Below are positions 1 to 6,782 of a stretch of 19,857 nucleotides of DNA, one piece after another. Source of the DNA: Actinobacteria bacterium UBA959. Lineage in GTDB: Bacteria; Actinomycetota; Actinomycetes; S36-B12; UBA5976. The translations under genes were made by a program, and so were the position numbers. Position 1 is the stretch's first letter, and the number at the start of each line of letters is the position of its first letter. The stretch spans positions 51,873-71,729 of the forward strand of contig DBCL01000009.1 in assembly GCA_002293025.1 (NCBI GenBank), given 5' to 3'. The notes under the pieces are model-generated. The model made no database searches. It had not been told where the DNA came from and saw only the letters and a list, made by a program, of their open reading frames with translations.

Positions 1-692
1 ACTCCTAGCTTTTCGAAATCCACTGGCATGTGTGGAACGCTTTGACAAGCATCCAAGATAACAACAGCGCCACTCTTTTTGGCTAACTCAACTATTTCAA
101 CAATCGGCAGCACCGTTCCAAGCACATTTGATTGATGTGTTATGGATACAATTTTCGTTTTCACGGAGAATTTCTGAGGATCCAGAACTAAACGTCCATC
201 TTCGCTTACCTCCAAAAACTTTAATACAGCACCTGTTGATTTAGCCAAGTTCTGCCATGGTACTAGATTTGCATGGTGTTCCATTTGAGTAAGTAGGATT
301 TCATCTCCTGGACTTAACGAATATTTAGTGTATTTATGGTCTCCAGCGAATTTAAGCAAGCTTGCATTCAAAAAAGCGTAAGCAATAGTATTTAAACTCT
401 CAGTTGCATTCTTAGTAAAGATCAAGTTACCCGCAGAAATTCCCACGAATGAAGCCATCTTTTCACGTGCCACCTCGTAGGCCTGGGAAGCCAGCTCGCC
501 TAATTCGTGACCGCTTCTGTGTATCGTTCCATTTTCAAATCGATAAAAATCACTAACAGCGTTAATAACTGCATTAGGCTTCTGACTAGTTGCTGCCGAA
601 TCCAGATAGGTAAGCGGAACTTCACCGCGGACTAATTTCTCTAATATAGGAAAGTCAGCCCGGATGGTATCTACATTGAATGTTTCAATCAA
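1..692 (-). CDS. sufS: Cysteine desulfurase SufS, N-terminal part (cut by left window edge)
   Basis: PLP-dependent group II cysteine desulfurase that removes sulfur from cysteine and passes it, usually through SufU or SufE, to the SufBCD scaffold. About 230 residues are readable without a stop. They include an opening like the family's (RADFPIL, then YLDSAATSQKP), a TKNATESLN stretch, the MEHHANLVPW motif near residues 137-146 whose histidine stacks on PLP, THQSNVLG near 185-192, and DACQSVPHMPVDF near 214-226, with the PLP-binding Asp214 and Gln217. The PLP lysine and the sulfur-accepting cysteine lie beyond the edge. The likely start is TTG at 692-690, overlapping the sufC stop by 4 bases. 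No ATG or GTG is in frame before well into the conserved fold, and I see no strong ribosome binding site, so translation probably couples to sufC. The gene is truncated only by the window, not broken. Confidence 0.93.
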   Translation of the reverse strand, partial: MIETFNVDTIRADFPILEKLVRGEVPLTYLDSAATSQKPNAVINAVSDFYRFENGTIHRSGHELGELASQAYEVAREKMASFVGISAGNLIFTKNATESLNTIAYAFLNASLLKFAGDHKYTKYSLSPGDEILLTQMEHHANLVPWQNLAKSTGAVLKFLEVSEDGRLVLDPQKFSVKTKIVSITHQSNVLGTVLPIVEIVELAKKSGAVVILDACQSVPHMPVDFEKLG

Positions 693-1450
693 AGAGTTGC
701 AATTCTCTGGTAACGCTCGTAGCCTTCAGCCTCTAACTGGTCACCAAGTTCAGGTCCACCTGTTTCGGCTATTCGCCCATCAACAAATACGTGAACTTTG
801 TCAGGCACTACATACTTAAGGATTCGCGTGTAATGAGTGATAAGCAAGATACCTGTCTTTGTCTCAGATTTCGTGCGATTAATACCTTCTGACACAGCTT
901 TCAAAGCGTCAATATCTAATCCGCTATCAATTTCATCCAATATGCCAAATGCTGGTTCTAGAACTTCCATCGAAAGGATTTCAAAGCGCTTCTTTTCTCC
1001 GCCGGAAAAACCAGAGTTCACATCTCTAGTGGCGAACCTTGGATCAATCTCTAGATTCTCCATATTCGACTTAAGTTCTCCGATCCATTTTCTTAAGTTT
1101 GGGGCTTCGCCTGAAATGGCTGTTTTCGCCGTTCTTAAGAAATTTGAAACACTTACCCCTTGCACTTCGACTGGATGTTGCATTCCTAGAAACAACCCAG
1201 CTCGTGCTCGTTCATCTACAGACAAGTCAACTAAATCTGTACCGTCTAAATGAATGGAACCTTCGGAAATTTCGTATTTTGGGTGCCCCATGATGGCCAT
1301 CGCCAAAGTTGATTTACCCGAACCATTTGGACCCATGATCGCATGACACTCCCCACTGTTGATATCCAAGCTAACGCCCCGGAGAATTGGCTTCAACTCG
1401 GTTTCTGTGCGCACTGATACATGTAGATCCTTGATTGATAGCGTGCTCAT
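689..1450 (-). CDS. sufC: SufC, ATPase of the SUF Fe-S assembly complex
   Basis: ABC-type ATPase of 253 residues (usual length for SufC) that binds SufB and SufD and drives the conformational change needed to build the cluster on the scaffold; cytoplasmic. Visible motifs are the Walker A GPNGSGKST (residues 40-48), the Q-loop region GMQHP (about 89-93), the SufC-type signature FSGGEKKR (148-155), Walker B with catalytic Glu in ILDEIDSGLD (170-179), and the switch His206 in LLITHYTRIL. The ATG start overlaps the stop of the upstream Rieske gene by 4 bases. An AGGAG sequence sits five bases before it, inside the end of that gene. The downstream sufS start overlaps the sufC stop in turn. Family and function are secure. 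Confidence 0.97.
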   Translation of the reverse strand: MSTLSIKDLHVSVRTETELKPILRGVSLDINSGECHAIMGPNGSGKSTLAMAIMGHPKYEISEGSIHLDGTDLVDLSVDERARAGLFLGMQHPVEVQGVSVSNFLRTAKTAISGEAPNLRKWIGELKSNMENLEIDPRFATRDVNSGFSGGEKKRFEILSMEVLEPAFGILDEIDSGLDIDALKAVSEGINRTKSETKTGILLITHYTRILKYVVPDKVHVFVDGRIAETGGPELGDQLEAEGYERYQRIATL

Positions 1451-1782
1451 TCTTGCTCCTGATTTTTGATGGAAATTTCAACAACTGGATGAACTGAATC
1501 TTCATTAATTCTTACTGCATAAGTTTCGATTGGACGAGTGGCCGGCAAACATACAGCCTCGCCTGAATCCAAATCAAACTTCGCTCCATGCAACCAACAT
1601 TCGATAGTTTGGTCTGTAACAGTACCTTCACTCAAGGAGACTTCTGCATGAGAACAAACGTCGCTTACCGCAAAAACCCCATTTGCCGTTCGGACAACAA
1701 GTACCTGATCGCCATCTAGATCAAACTGCAAAGGGGTGTTTAACTCCAGATGATCTAGTTCACTAACTACATGCCAACTCAT
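1447..1782 (-). CDS. Rieske-type [2Fe-2S] ferredoxin of the SUF operon
   Basis: Small soluble Rieske protein of 111 residues, usually annotated as a non-heme iron oxygenase ferredoxin subunit. The two cluster-binding boxes are complete: Cys43-Ser-His45 and Cys62-Trp-Leu-His65. There is no signal peptide or membrane anchor, so it is a cytoplasmic ferredoxin-like Rieske protein and not the one from the bc complex. No oxygenase subunit is in the window; it lies inside the sufB-D-C-S operon and overlaps both neighbours by 4 bases. A Rieske gene in this slot is a recurrent feature of actinobacterial SUF operons (family knowledge). Its exact role is not settled; electron supply to cluster assembly or an early client of SUF are both possible, which is inference. 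Confidence 0.92.
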   Translation of the reverse strand: MSWHVVSELDHLELNTPLQFDLDGDQVLVVRTANGVFAVSDVCSHAEVSLSEGTVTDQTIECWLHGAKFDLDSGEAVCLPATRPIETYAVRINEDSVHPVVEISIKNQEQE

Positions 1783-2909
1783 TTAACCACCGAGATTTCC
1801 AATTTATTGGCAACCGCACTTACCACATCTTCAACTATGGAAGGCAAATTCATGCGTTCAACAATATTTGCAAAAAATCCGGTAACGATCAATTTCATCG
1901 CGTCCAATGGTGCAATACCCCGACTTGTTAAATAGAACATTTGCTCGGCATCTAAGCGCCCAGTTGCCGAAGCATGACCAGCTCCTACTACTTCACCAGT
2001 GTCGATTTCCAGATTAGGAACCGAATCAGCCCGAGCTCCAGGCGTTAGCACTAAATTGCGATTTGTCTCATAAGTATTAGAACCAACTGCATTCTTTCGG
2101 ATGATCGTGTCGCCTATCCATACAGACCTGGTTCCATCTCCTGAAACTGCTGATCGAAAATCAACAAAGGACTTACAGTGTGGTTCATTGTGATCCACAA
2201 CTGTCCGATGCTCAACATACTGACCTTTTGAGCTAAAAGTGCACCCTAGTAGATCAAGTTCACCAGATACATCAGCGAACTTGGAATCAAAGGTCCGGCG
2301 CACAATATCGCCACCAAGCGATATAACACCCATATTCAACTTGGCATCTCGACCAACATTGACAGATACGTGGCCGTAATGAGCTCCAATTGCTTCAGGT
2401 TGAGTGAATAGCACGCAGTCAACATTTGCAGCTTTCTCGAGCGTTAACGAAATATTTAGAGCAGTGTCAGATTTGTTGCGATCTCGAATGATTAATTGGG
2501 CTGTAACTTCTCGCTTCACCACAATATGAATCAAGACGTTGCTTGGTAGATCTGAATTTAGATCCAATTCAATTAAGCCATTCTGTGTAGAAGCTTTGTC
2601 GACAACAATTTCATATTGATCGTGCCCGTCATGTATTGCTCTTGCCGATGCGAGATCTCTAGTTCTGAGAGAATCGCTGCTACTATTCGAAATTTTACTT
2701 TTGAGTAATTTTCCATTCATAGTCAGTGCTGAGTTGCCAGACGCAGGCGCATGTGAAATGAAAGCATTAAATTTCTTCTTCGGCAAGTAACGCCAGGTGT
2801 CTTCTGTTGGATCAAATGGCGGAAAATCTGCTGGATTTGTCGAAATAGTCAGAGGCGGTCGAGCATCTACGAGTTTGTATCCAATTTCTTTTTCAGTAAC
2901 AGTTGTCAT
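1779..2909 (-). CDS. sufD: SufD, scaffold subunit of the SufBCD complex
   Basis: Partner of SufB in the SufBC2D Fe-S scaffold; 376 residues, typical of SufD and shorter than SufB. The C-terminal beta-helix and helical region is well conserved: NLVLTPGARADSVPNLEI (about 285-302), GAGHASATGRLD (309-320) with His312 where SufD proteins keep their functionally important histidine, then QMFYLTSRGI (323-332) and the DAMKLIVTGFF helix that contacts SufC. The N-terminal third is diverged, as is normal for the family. The ATG start overlaps the end of sufB by 4 bases, with a GGAAGGG stretch upstream. It belongs to the same operon as its neighbours. Confidence 0.95.
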   Translation of the reverse strand: MTTVTEKEIGYKLVDARPPLTISTNPADFPPFDPTEDTWRYLPKKKFNAFISHAPASGNSALTMNGKLLKSKISNSSSDSLRTRDLASARAIHDGHDQYEIVVDKASTQNGLIELDLNSDLPSNVLIHIVVKREVTAQLIIRDRNKSDTALNISLTLEKAANVDCVLFTQPEAIGAHYGHVSVNVGRDAKLNMGVISLGGDIVRRTFDSKFADVSGELDLLGCTFSSKGQYVEHRTVVDHNEPHCKSFVDFRSAVSGDGTRSVWIGDTIIRKNAVGSNTYETNRNLVLTPGARADSVPNLEIDTGEVVGAGHASATGRLDAEQMFYLTSRGIAPLDAMKLIVTGFFANIVERMNLPSIVEDVVSAVANKLEISVVK

Positions 2910-4315
2910 CCAACAGACCCTTCCATCTGTAGCTCAATTAAACGATTAAGTTCGATTGCGTACTCCATAGGAAGTTCGCGCGCAATTGGCTCGATAAATC
3001 CACGGACAATCATTGCCATAGCTTCAGCCTCGTCTAAACCTCTAGACATTAAGTAGAAGAGCTGATCGTCAGATACTTTAGAAACAGTTGCCTCGTGACC
3101 CATAGTTACATCATCTTCACGAACATCGACAAATGGATAAGTGTCAGAGCGAGAAATATCATCTACTAACAACGCGTCACAACGTACTGTTGACCTGCTC
3201 CCATGAGCACCTTCTTGAATCTCCACTAAGCCGCGATAGCTTGATCGACCTCCGCCACGAGCTACCGATTTAGAAACGATACTACTTGAGGTATTCGGTG
3301 CGCAGTGAACCATCTTTGCTCCTGCATCTTGATGCTGACCTGGTCCAGCCATTGCAACTGAAAGAGTTTCACCTTTGGCATGCTCACCCATTAACCAAAC
3401 AGCAGGATATTTCATAGTTACTTTGCTTCCAATGTTTCCATCAACCCATTCCATAGTGGCACCTTGAGCAGCAGTGGCTCGCTTAGTTACTAAGTTGTAA
3501 ACATTGTTCGACCAGTTTTGAATTGTTGTGTATCTACATCTCGCGCCATCTTTAACAATAATTTCAACAACTGCGCTGTGCAAAGAATCGGAACTGTAAA
3601 TTGGTGCAGTGCAACCTTCAACATAATGAACAAAAGCACCTTCATCAACGATGATAAGAGTTCGTTCAAATTGTCCCATATTCTCAGTATTAATGCGGAA
3701 ATAAGCTTGTAGTGGTATCTCTACATGTACATTCTTTGGAATGTAAATGAATGAACCACCCGACCAAACAGCTGTATTAAGAGCGGCAAACTTATTGTCT
3801 CCAGCCGGAATAACAGATCCAAAATACTGCTTAAATACATCTTCATGCTCTCTAAGCCCAGTGTCAGTATCCAAGAACAGAACACCTTGTTCTTCTAAAT
3901 CTTCTCTGATCTTGTGGTACACCACTTCTGATTCATATTGAGCTGCGACTCCTGCAACTAATCTCTGTTTTTCAGCCTCGGGAATACCCAAACGGTCATA
4001 AGTATTTTTGATGTCAGCGGGAAGATCTTCCCAAGATGTAGCTTGCTTCTCGGTGGAACGAACAAAGTACTTGATATTATCGAAATCAATATCAGTTAAG
4101 GATGCACCCCAATTCGGCATTGGTTTCTTTCGAAAAATTTCGAGAGATTTCAAACGTAAATCCAACATCCATTTTGGTTCATTCTTAAGCTCGCTGATAT
4201 TCCTGACAACTTCTTCGTTAACACCTCTTCTGGCATTGGCGCTGGCTTCGTTCTTGTCAGCCCACCCAAATTCATAAGCTCCAATATTCTCGAGGCTCGA
4301 ATCGACGGTTGTCAT
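2906..4315 (-). CDS. sufB: SufB, main scaffold subunit of the SufBCD complex
   Basis: Cluster-building scaffold of the SUF pathway; 469 residues, usual for SufB. Recognisable blocks include PKWMLDLRLKSLE near the N-terminus, the central VVYHKIREDLEEQGV, the beta-helix core VEGCTAPIYSS and RYTTIQNWSNNVYNLVTKR, then VRCDALLVDD (Cys379), MGHEATVSKVSDDQLFYLMS (405-424) and a C-terminus ending in EGSVG as many SufB proteins do. Ser replaces the distal cysteine found in proteobacterial SufB around the DISRSDTYP stretch; actinobacterial SufB proteins commonly look this way, so I do not read it as damage. The ATG start overlaps the sufR stop by 4 bases and has an AAGGAG sequence just upstream, inside the sufR end. 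This is the first structural gene after the regulator. Confidence 0.97.
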   Translation of the reverse strand: MTTVDSSLENIGAYEFGWADKNEASANARRGVNEEVVRNISELKNEPKWMLDLRLKSLEIFRKKPMPNWGASLTDIDFDNIKYFVRSTEKQATSWEDLPADIKNTYDRLGIPEAEKQRLVAGVAAQYESEVVYHKIREDLEEQGVLFLDTDTGLREHEDVFKQYFGSVIPAGDNKFAALNTAVWSGGSFIYIPKNVHVEIPLQAYFRINTENMGQFERTLIIVDEGAFVHYVEGCTAPIYSSDSLHSAVVEIIVKDGARCRYTTIQNWSNNVYNLVTKRATAAQGATMEWVDGNIGSKVTMKYPAVWLMGEHAKGETLSVAMAGPGQHQDAGAKMVHCAPNTSSSIVSKSVARGGGRSSYRGLVEIQEGAHGSRSTVRCDALLVDDISRSDTYPFVDVREDDVTMGHEATVSKVSDDQLFYLMSRGLDEAEAMAMIVRGFIEPIARELPMEYAIELNRLIELQMEGSVG

Positions 4316-5004
4316 ATTGCTCCTTCAGTGATCTTGATCGGTTGATTTTTTCTAAAAATTGCTGGTTCGGAAACAATTGCTGTGCAGATATCAGCTCCAT
4401 TGGCAATAGTTGCGATTCGCGTAACATGACCACCAACCGCTTCCCCTATTGCACACATCTCTGCTTCGCATATTGCCGGAAACTCGGAAGCAACATCCTC
4501 TATCGGACATCTGTGAAAACTAAGTTGGACAATTGGTGATTGGGAATCAGTAACTGATGCGGCATAGCCTTCTTTGGTTAATACGTTCGTCAGTTGATTA
4601 ACACGAGTACGCAAATCTTCACCATTTATGGAACTGGTCCACCGGTTCTTTTGAAAATCCATCTGTTTTTGTGCAATCTCTTTGATAGCAGACTCGCCAT
4701 ACTTCTCGGCTGCCCATCGAAACGCAGTTTGAGCCAAGTCATCATATTTTTGATCAAAAGCCTGTCTTCCAGCATTAGTTAAAGTAAAGAATTTTGAAGG
4801 GCGCCCGCGTCTTTTAGTAACGCGAGGGCCAAACGCTGGCTGATCACTGGCAACTACATAATTTTGTTCAACTAACCATTCCAGGTGATGCCTAATGGCA
4901 GCAGAAGTTAACTGGAGCTCTCCTGCTACCTCATTGGCTGTAGCGGCCCCTTTATCGAGCAGGGCCTGAACAACTCTTCTGGTTCCAGGGGTCAGTATTT
5001 CCAC
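4312..5004 (-). CDS. sufR: SufR-type iron-sulfur-sensing transcriptional repressor
   Basis: First gene of the suf operon: a 230-residue winged-helix regulator. The N-terminal HTH reads ANEVAGELQLTSAAIRHHLE (about 23-42), followed by a GRPSKFFTLT wing. The C-terminal half has Cys166, Cys179 and Cys207, spaced C-x12-C-x27-C within HRCPIEDVASEF, PAICEAE and GADICTAI. Three such cysteines bind the Fe-S cluster in SufR proteins, which repress their operon when the cluster is present and release it when the cluster is lost. A fourth cysteine, Cys184, is also present. The start is GTG at 5004-5002, supported by AAGGA seven bases upstream (5012-5016); no ATG or GTG alternative follows nearby in frame. 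Divergent from ctaA with 63 bases between them, so autoregulation may also touch ctaA (inference). Confidence 0.93.
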   Translation of the reverse strand: MEILTPGTRRVVQALLDKGAATANEVAGELQLTSAAIRHHLEWLVEQNYVVASDQPAFGPRVTKRRGRPSKFFTLTNAGRQAFDQKYDDLAQTAFRWAAEKYGESAIKEIAQKQMDFQKNRWTSSINGEDLRTRVNQLTNVLTKEGYAASVTDSQSPIVQLSFHRCPIEDVASEFPAICEAEMCAIGEAVGGHVTRIATIANGADICTAIVSEPAIFRKNQPIKITEGAI

Positions 5005-5006
5005 AA

Positions 5007-5034
5007 GGTTATCCTTGCGTAATTCCCCATAACC
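5007..5034. promoter_or_regulatory. Inverted repeat upstream of sufR, candidate SufR operator
   Basis: GGTTAT at 5007-5012 is matched by its exact reverse complement ATAACC at 5029-5034, centres 22 bases apart, or about two helical turns. The inner bases extend the symmetry partly (CC on the inner side of both arms). It spans the region just upstream of the sufR GTG, where an autorepressor would bind. The seen part is the repeat; assigning it to SufR is inference, because it does not match the SufR sites I know from other phyla. Chance is possible in an AT-rich gap. Confidence 0.4.
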
Positions 5035-5054
5035 CGCAACCTGCCTCGCGGGGT

Positions 5055-5060
5055 TAGAGT
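5055..5060 (+). promoter_or_regulatory. Candidate -10 element for a leaderless ctaA transcript
   Basis: TAGAGT fits the actinobacterial TAnnnT -10 pattern. Seven bases separate it from the ctaA ATG, so transcription would be expected to start at or next to the A of the start codon. No ribosome binding site precedes that ATG (the spacer is CGCCCCC), which agrees with leaderless translation, a common mode in Actinomycetota. No good -35 hexamer is visible. A GC-rich imperfect inverted repeat, AACCCGC (5031-5037) and GCGGGGTT (5048-5055), sits immediately upstream and overlaps the first base of the element. Confidence 0.45.
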
Positions 5061-5067
5061 CGCCCCC

Positions 5068-5931
5068 ATGAAAATTGCGACCATTTCTGCTACGGGCTTG
5101 AGACTTCTAGGTTTAGTGGTTTTCAGCCAAGCAGCCATAGTCGTAACTGGAGCACTAGTGCGTCTTACAGGAAGTGGCCTGGGCTGTCCTACGTGGCCTC
5201 AGTGTGCTGCGGACTCCTTTGTGCCGGTTGAATCACAAGTTGAAGGATTTCACAAATGGATTGAATTTGGTAACCGGTTATTGACATTTGTGGTGTTCGC
5301 AATCGCAATTCTTTCATTTGCCTATCTCCTTTACCAGAGACGAAAAAGACGATCATTACCAAAGAATGTTCTGAAACTAGCTGCAATTCCAGTATTAGGC
5401 ACCATTGCTCAAGCAATACTTGGAGGAATTACAGTACTAACTGACTTAAACCCATACACGGTGGCAGCTCATTTTCTGTTATCTATAGTGATCATCTATT
5501 TCTCCGTTTTGAATCGCATCATTGCTGAATTTCCAGCCATAATATACAAATCTGCAAATCAGAATATCTTGGCTCGATTGCTACTTCTTGTCGGTTCTAT
5601 AGTGATATTTCTTGGAGTAATTACTACAGGATCTGGTCCGCACGCTGGCGATGAAGTGGCTCAAAGATTCAGTATCGACACACAGATAGTAGCTTGGCTT
5701 CATGCAGACATGGTTTGGCTTTTTACTGGCCTGATCATTGCTAGTTATTTTGTAAACCGAAATCTGTGGTTGTACAAACTGACGATAACAGTTCTTTTGC
5801 AGATGGTTGTTGGATACTCGCAATGGTTCACGGATCTGCCTTGGGCGCTAGTCGCCATACATGTTGCTCTAGCAGTAACACTTTGGGTTTTTCTTGTAAA
5901 GTATGTTTCGTTAGTTGGACGAGTCCAGTAA
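5068..5931 (+). CDS. ctaA: Heme A synthase CtaA (COX15 family)
   Basis: Integral membrane enzyme that oxidises the C8 methyl of heme O to the formyl group of heme A for aa3-type cytochrome oxidase. It has 287 residues with about eight hydrophobic segments. The four heme-ligand-type histidines are visible: His62 in FHKWIEFGNR (with Glu66), His135 in AAHFLLS, His212 in WLHADMV and His265 in AIHVALA. The first periplasmic loop has Cys40 and Cys46 in the GLGCPTWPQC motif, the redox-active cysteine pair described for Bacillus-type CtaA. The ATG start has no Shine-Dalgarno but has a -10-like element 7 bases upstream, so it may be leaderless. Its 3' end overlaps the oppositely oriented ATP-grasp gene by 21 bases. 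The heme O synthase gene ctaB is nearby on the other strand. Confidence 0.95.
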   Translation: MKIATISATGLRLLGLVVFSQAAIVVTGALVRLTGSGLGCPTWPQCAADSFVPVESQVEGFHKWIEFGNRLLTFVVFAIAILSFAYLLYQRRKRRSLPKNVLKLAAIPVLGTIAQAILGGITVLTDLNPYTVAAHFLLSIVIIYFSVLNRIIAEFPAIIYKSANQNILARLLLLVGSIVIFLGVITTGSGPHAGDEVAQRFSIDTQIVAWLHADMVWLFTGLIIASYFVNRNLWLYKLTITVLLQMVVGYSQWFTDLPWALVAIHVALAVTLWVFLVKYVSLVGRVQ

Positions 5932-6780
5932 TTCCTTAAATTTTCTTGCGAAGTACTGCGCTGAACTCGGATTCATACTTAAAAATAGAGCTGGCTCTAC
6001 TGCTTCGATTTCCATTAACAGAAAACTTCCTTTGTACGGAACAACATCAACCCTTGAATAGAGTAGATTCTCATAAGTTGACCGTCCAACATGTTGTTTT
6101 AAAATCGTCTTTACAAAGTTAGATAATTCAATATCGATGTCCACATTGGCCGCAAAATCACCGTGACCACCTTCAGACAATGCTGGAACTTTTCGAATTG
6201 CATGAACAGGTTCTCCCAGGCAGCAAATAACGGCGATCTCACCCATGGTGTCAACCTCATCAAGATACGGTTGAATGATCAGATCCACTTCGCTATTTCG
6301 GAAATGTTGATCAACAGCCGATTGAAGATCTTCTATACCCCTGCATCTTCTTGCTCCACGCGCACCAGCACCAATTACAGGTTTCATCACAAAGGTTTTT
6401 CCCTCATCTTCCAGAGAAACCTGAAGTTCGGAAACACTAGATATGAATGTTGATGGAATGACTGGTACACCGTTTGACTGAAGCTTATTAAGATATATTT
6501 TATTCGAGTTTTCCAAAATTACATCTAACGGATTAATCAATTTGGATAGACCTGCCACCATAGTTACCCAGGATATGAACTCTGAGTATTTCTCTGCATA
6601 ATCCCATGTTGAGCGGATCCATACTGCATCAAAAGAGCTCCATTCAACATTAGAGTCATCCCAGACAACTATGTCAACATTTAACCCAAGTTTTTTCAAG
6701 GCATCTACCATAATGCTGATATCGAAATCCGTATCTGGATCTTGAGCGTCTTCAATATAAGTTACGTAGGCTATTTGCAT
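5911..6780 (-). CDS. ATP-grasp ligase of unknown substrate (RimK/DcsG-like)
   Basis: Cytoplasmic ATP-grasp protein of 289 residues whose exact reaction I cannot name. Visible features: an N-terminal pre-ATP-grasp domain with VVWDDSNVEWSSFD (38-51) and WIRSTWDY (54-61), then NPLDVILENSNKIYL (83-97), VMKPVIGAGARGARR (131-145) with the ATP-binding Lys133 and a glycine-rich loop, LIIQPYLDEV (167-176), GGHGDFA (204-210), Asp245 in YSRVDVV, and the metal-binding acidic stretch LMEIEAVEPALFL (255-267). This pattern matches the family that includes the cycloserine enzyme DcsG and glutathione-synthetase-like ligases, which join a carboxylate to an amine or similar group via an acyl phosphate. No cycloserine genes are present, so that specific role is unlikely. 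The ATG lies 2 bases after the ctaB stop, so the two are probably one transcript. The 3' end overlaps ctaA by 21 bases, convergently. Confidence 0.82.
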   Translation of the reverse strand: MQIAYVTYIEDAQDPDTDFDISIMVDALKKLGLNVDIVVWDDSNVEWSSFDAVWIRSTWDYAEKYSEFISWVTMVAGLSKLINPLDVILENSNKIYLNKLQSNGVPVIPSTFISSVSELQVSLEDEGKTFVMKPVIGAGARGARRCRGIEDLQSAVDQHFRNSEVDLIIQPYLDEVDTMGEIAVICCLGEPVHAIRKVPALSEGGHGDFAANVDIDIELSNFVKTILKQHVGRSTYENLLYSRVDVVPYKGSFLLMEIEAVEPALFLSMNPSSAQYFARKFKELLDSSN

Positions 6781-6782
6781 TT

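Noticed and set aside
1..692. sufS as a broken gene
   Set aside because: The frame is open without interruption to the window edge and all expected motifs are in order; only the window truncates it.
837..1253. Open frame of 138 codons on the plus strand antisense to sufC
   Set aside because: It lies entirely within the conserved sufC gene, with no domain, ribosome binding site or promoter visible.
3080..3190. Loss of a catalytic cysteine in SufB (Ser in the DISRSDTYP stretch)
   Set aside because: Actinobacterial SufB proteins commonly differ from the E. coli type here and the protein is otherwise intact, so it is not evidence of inactivation.
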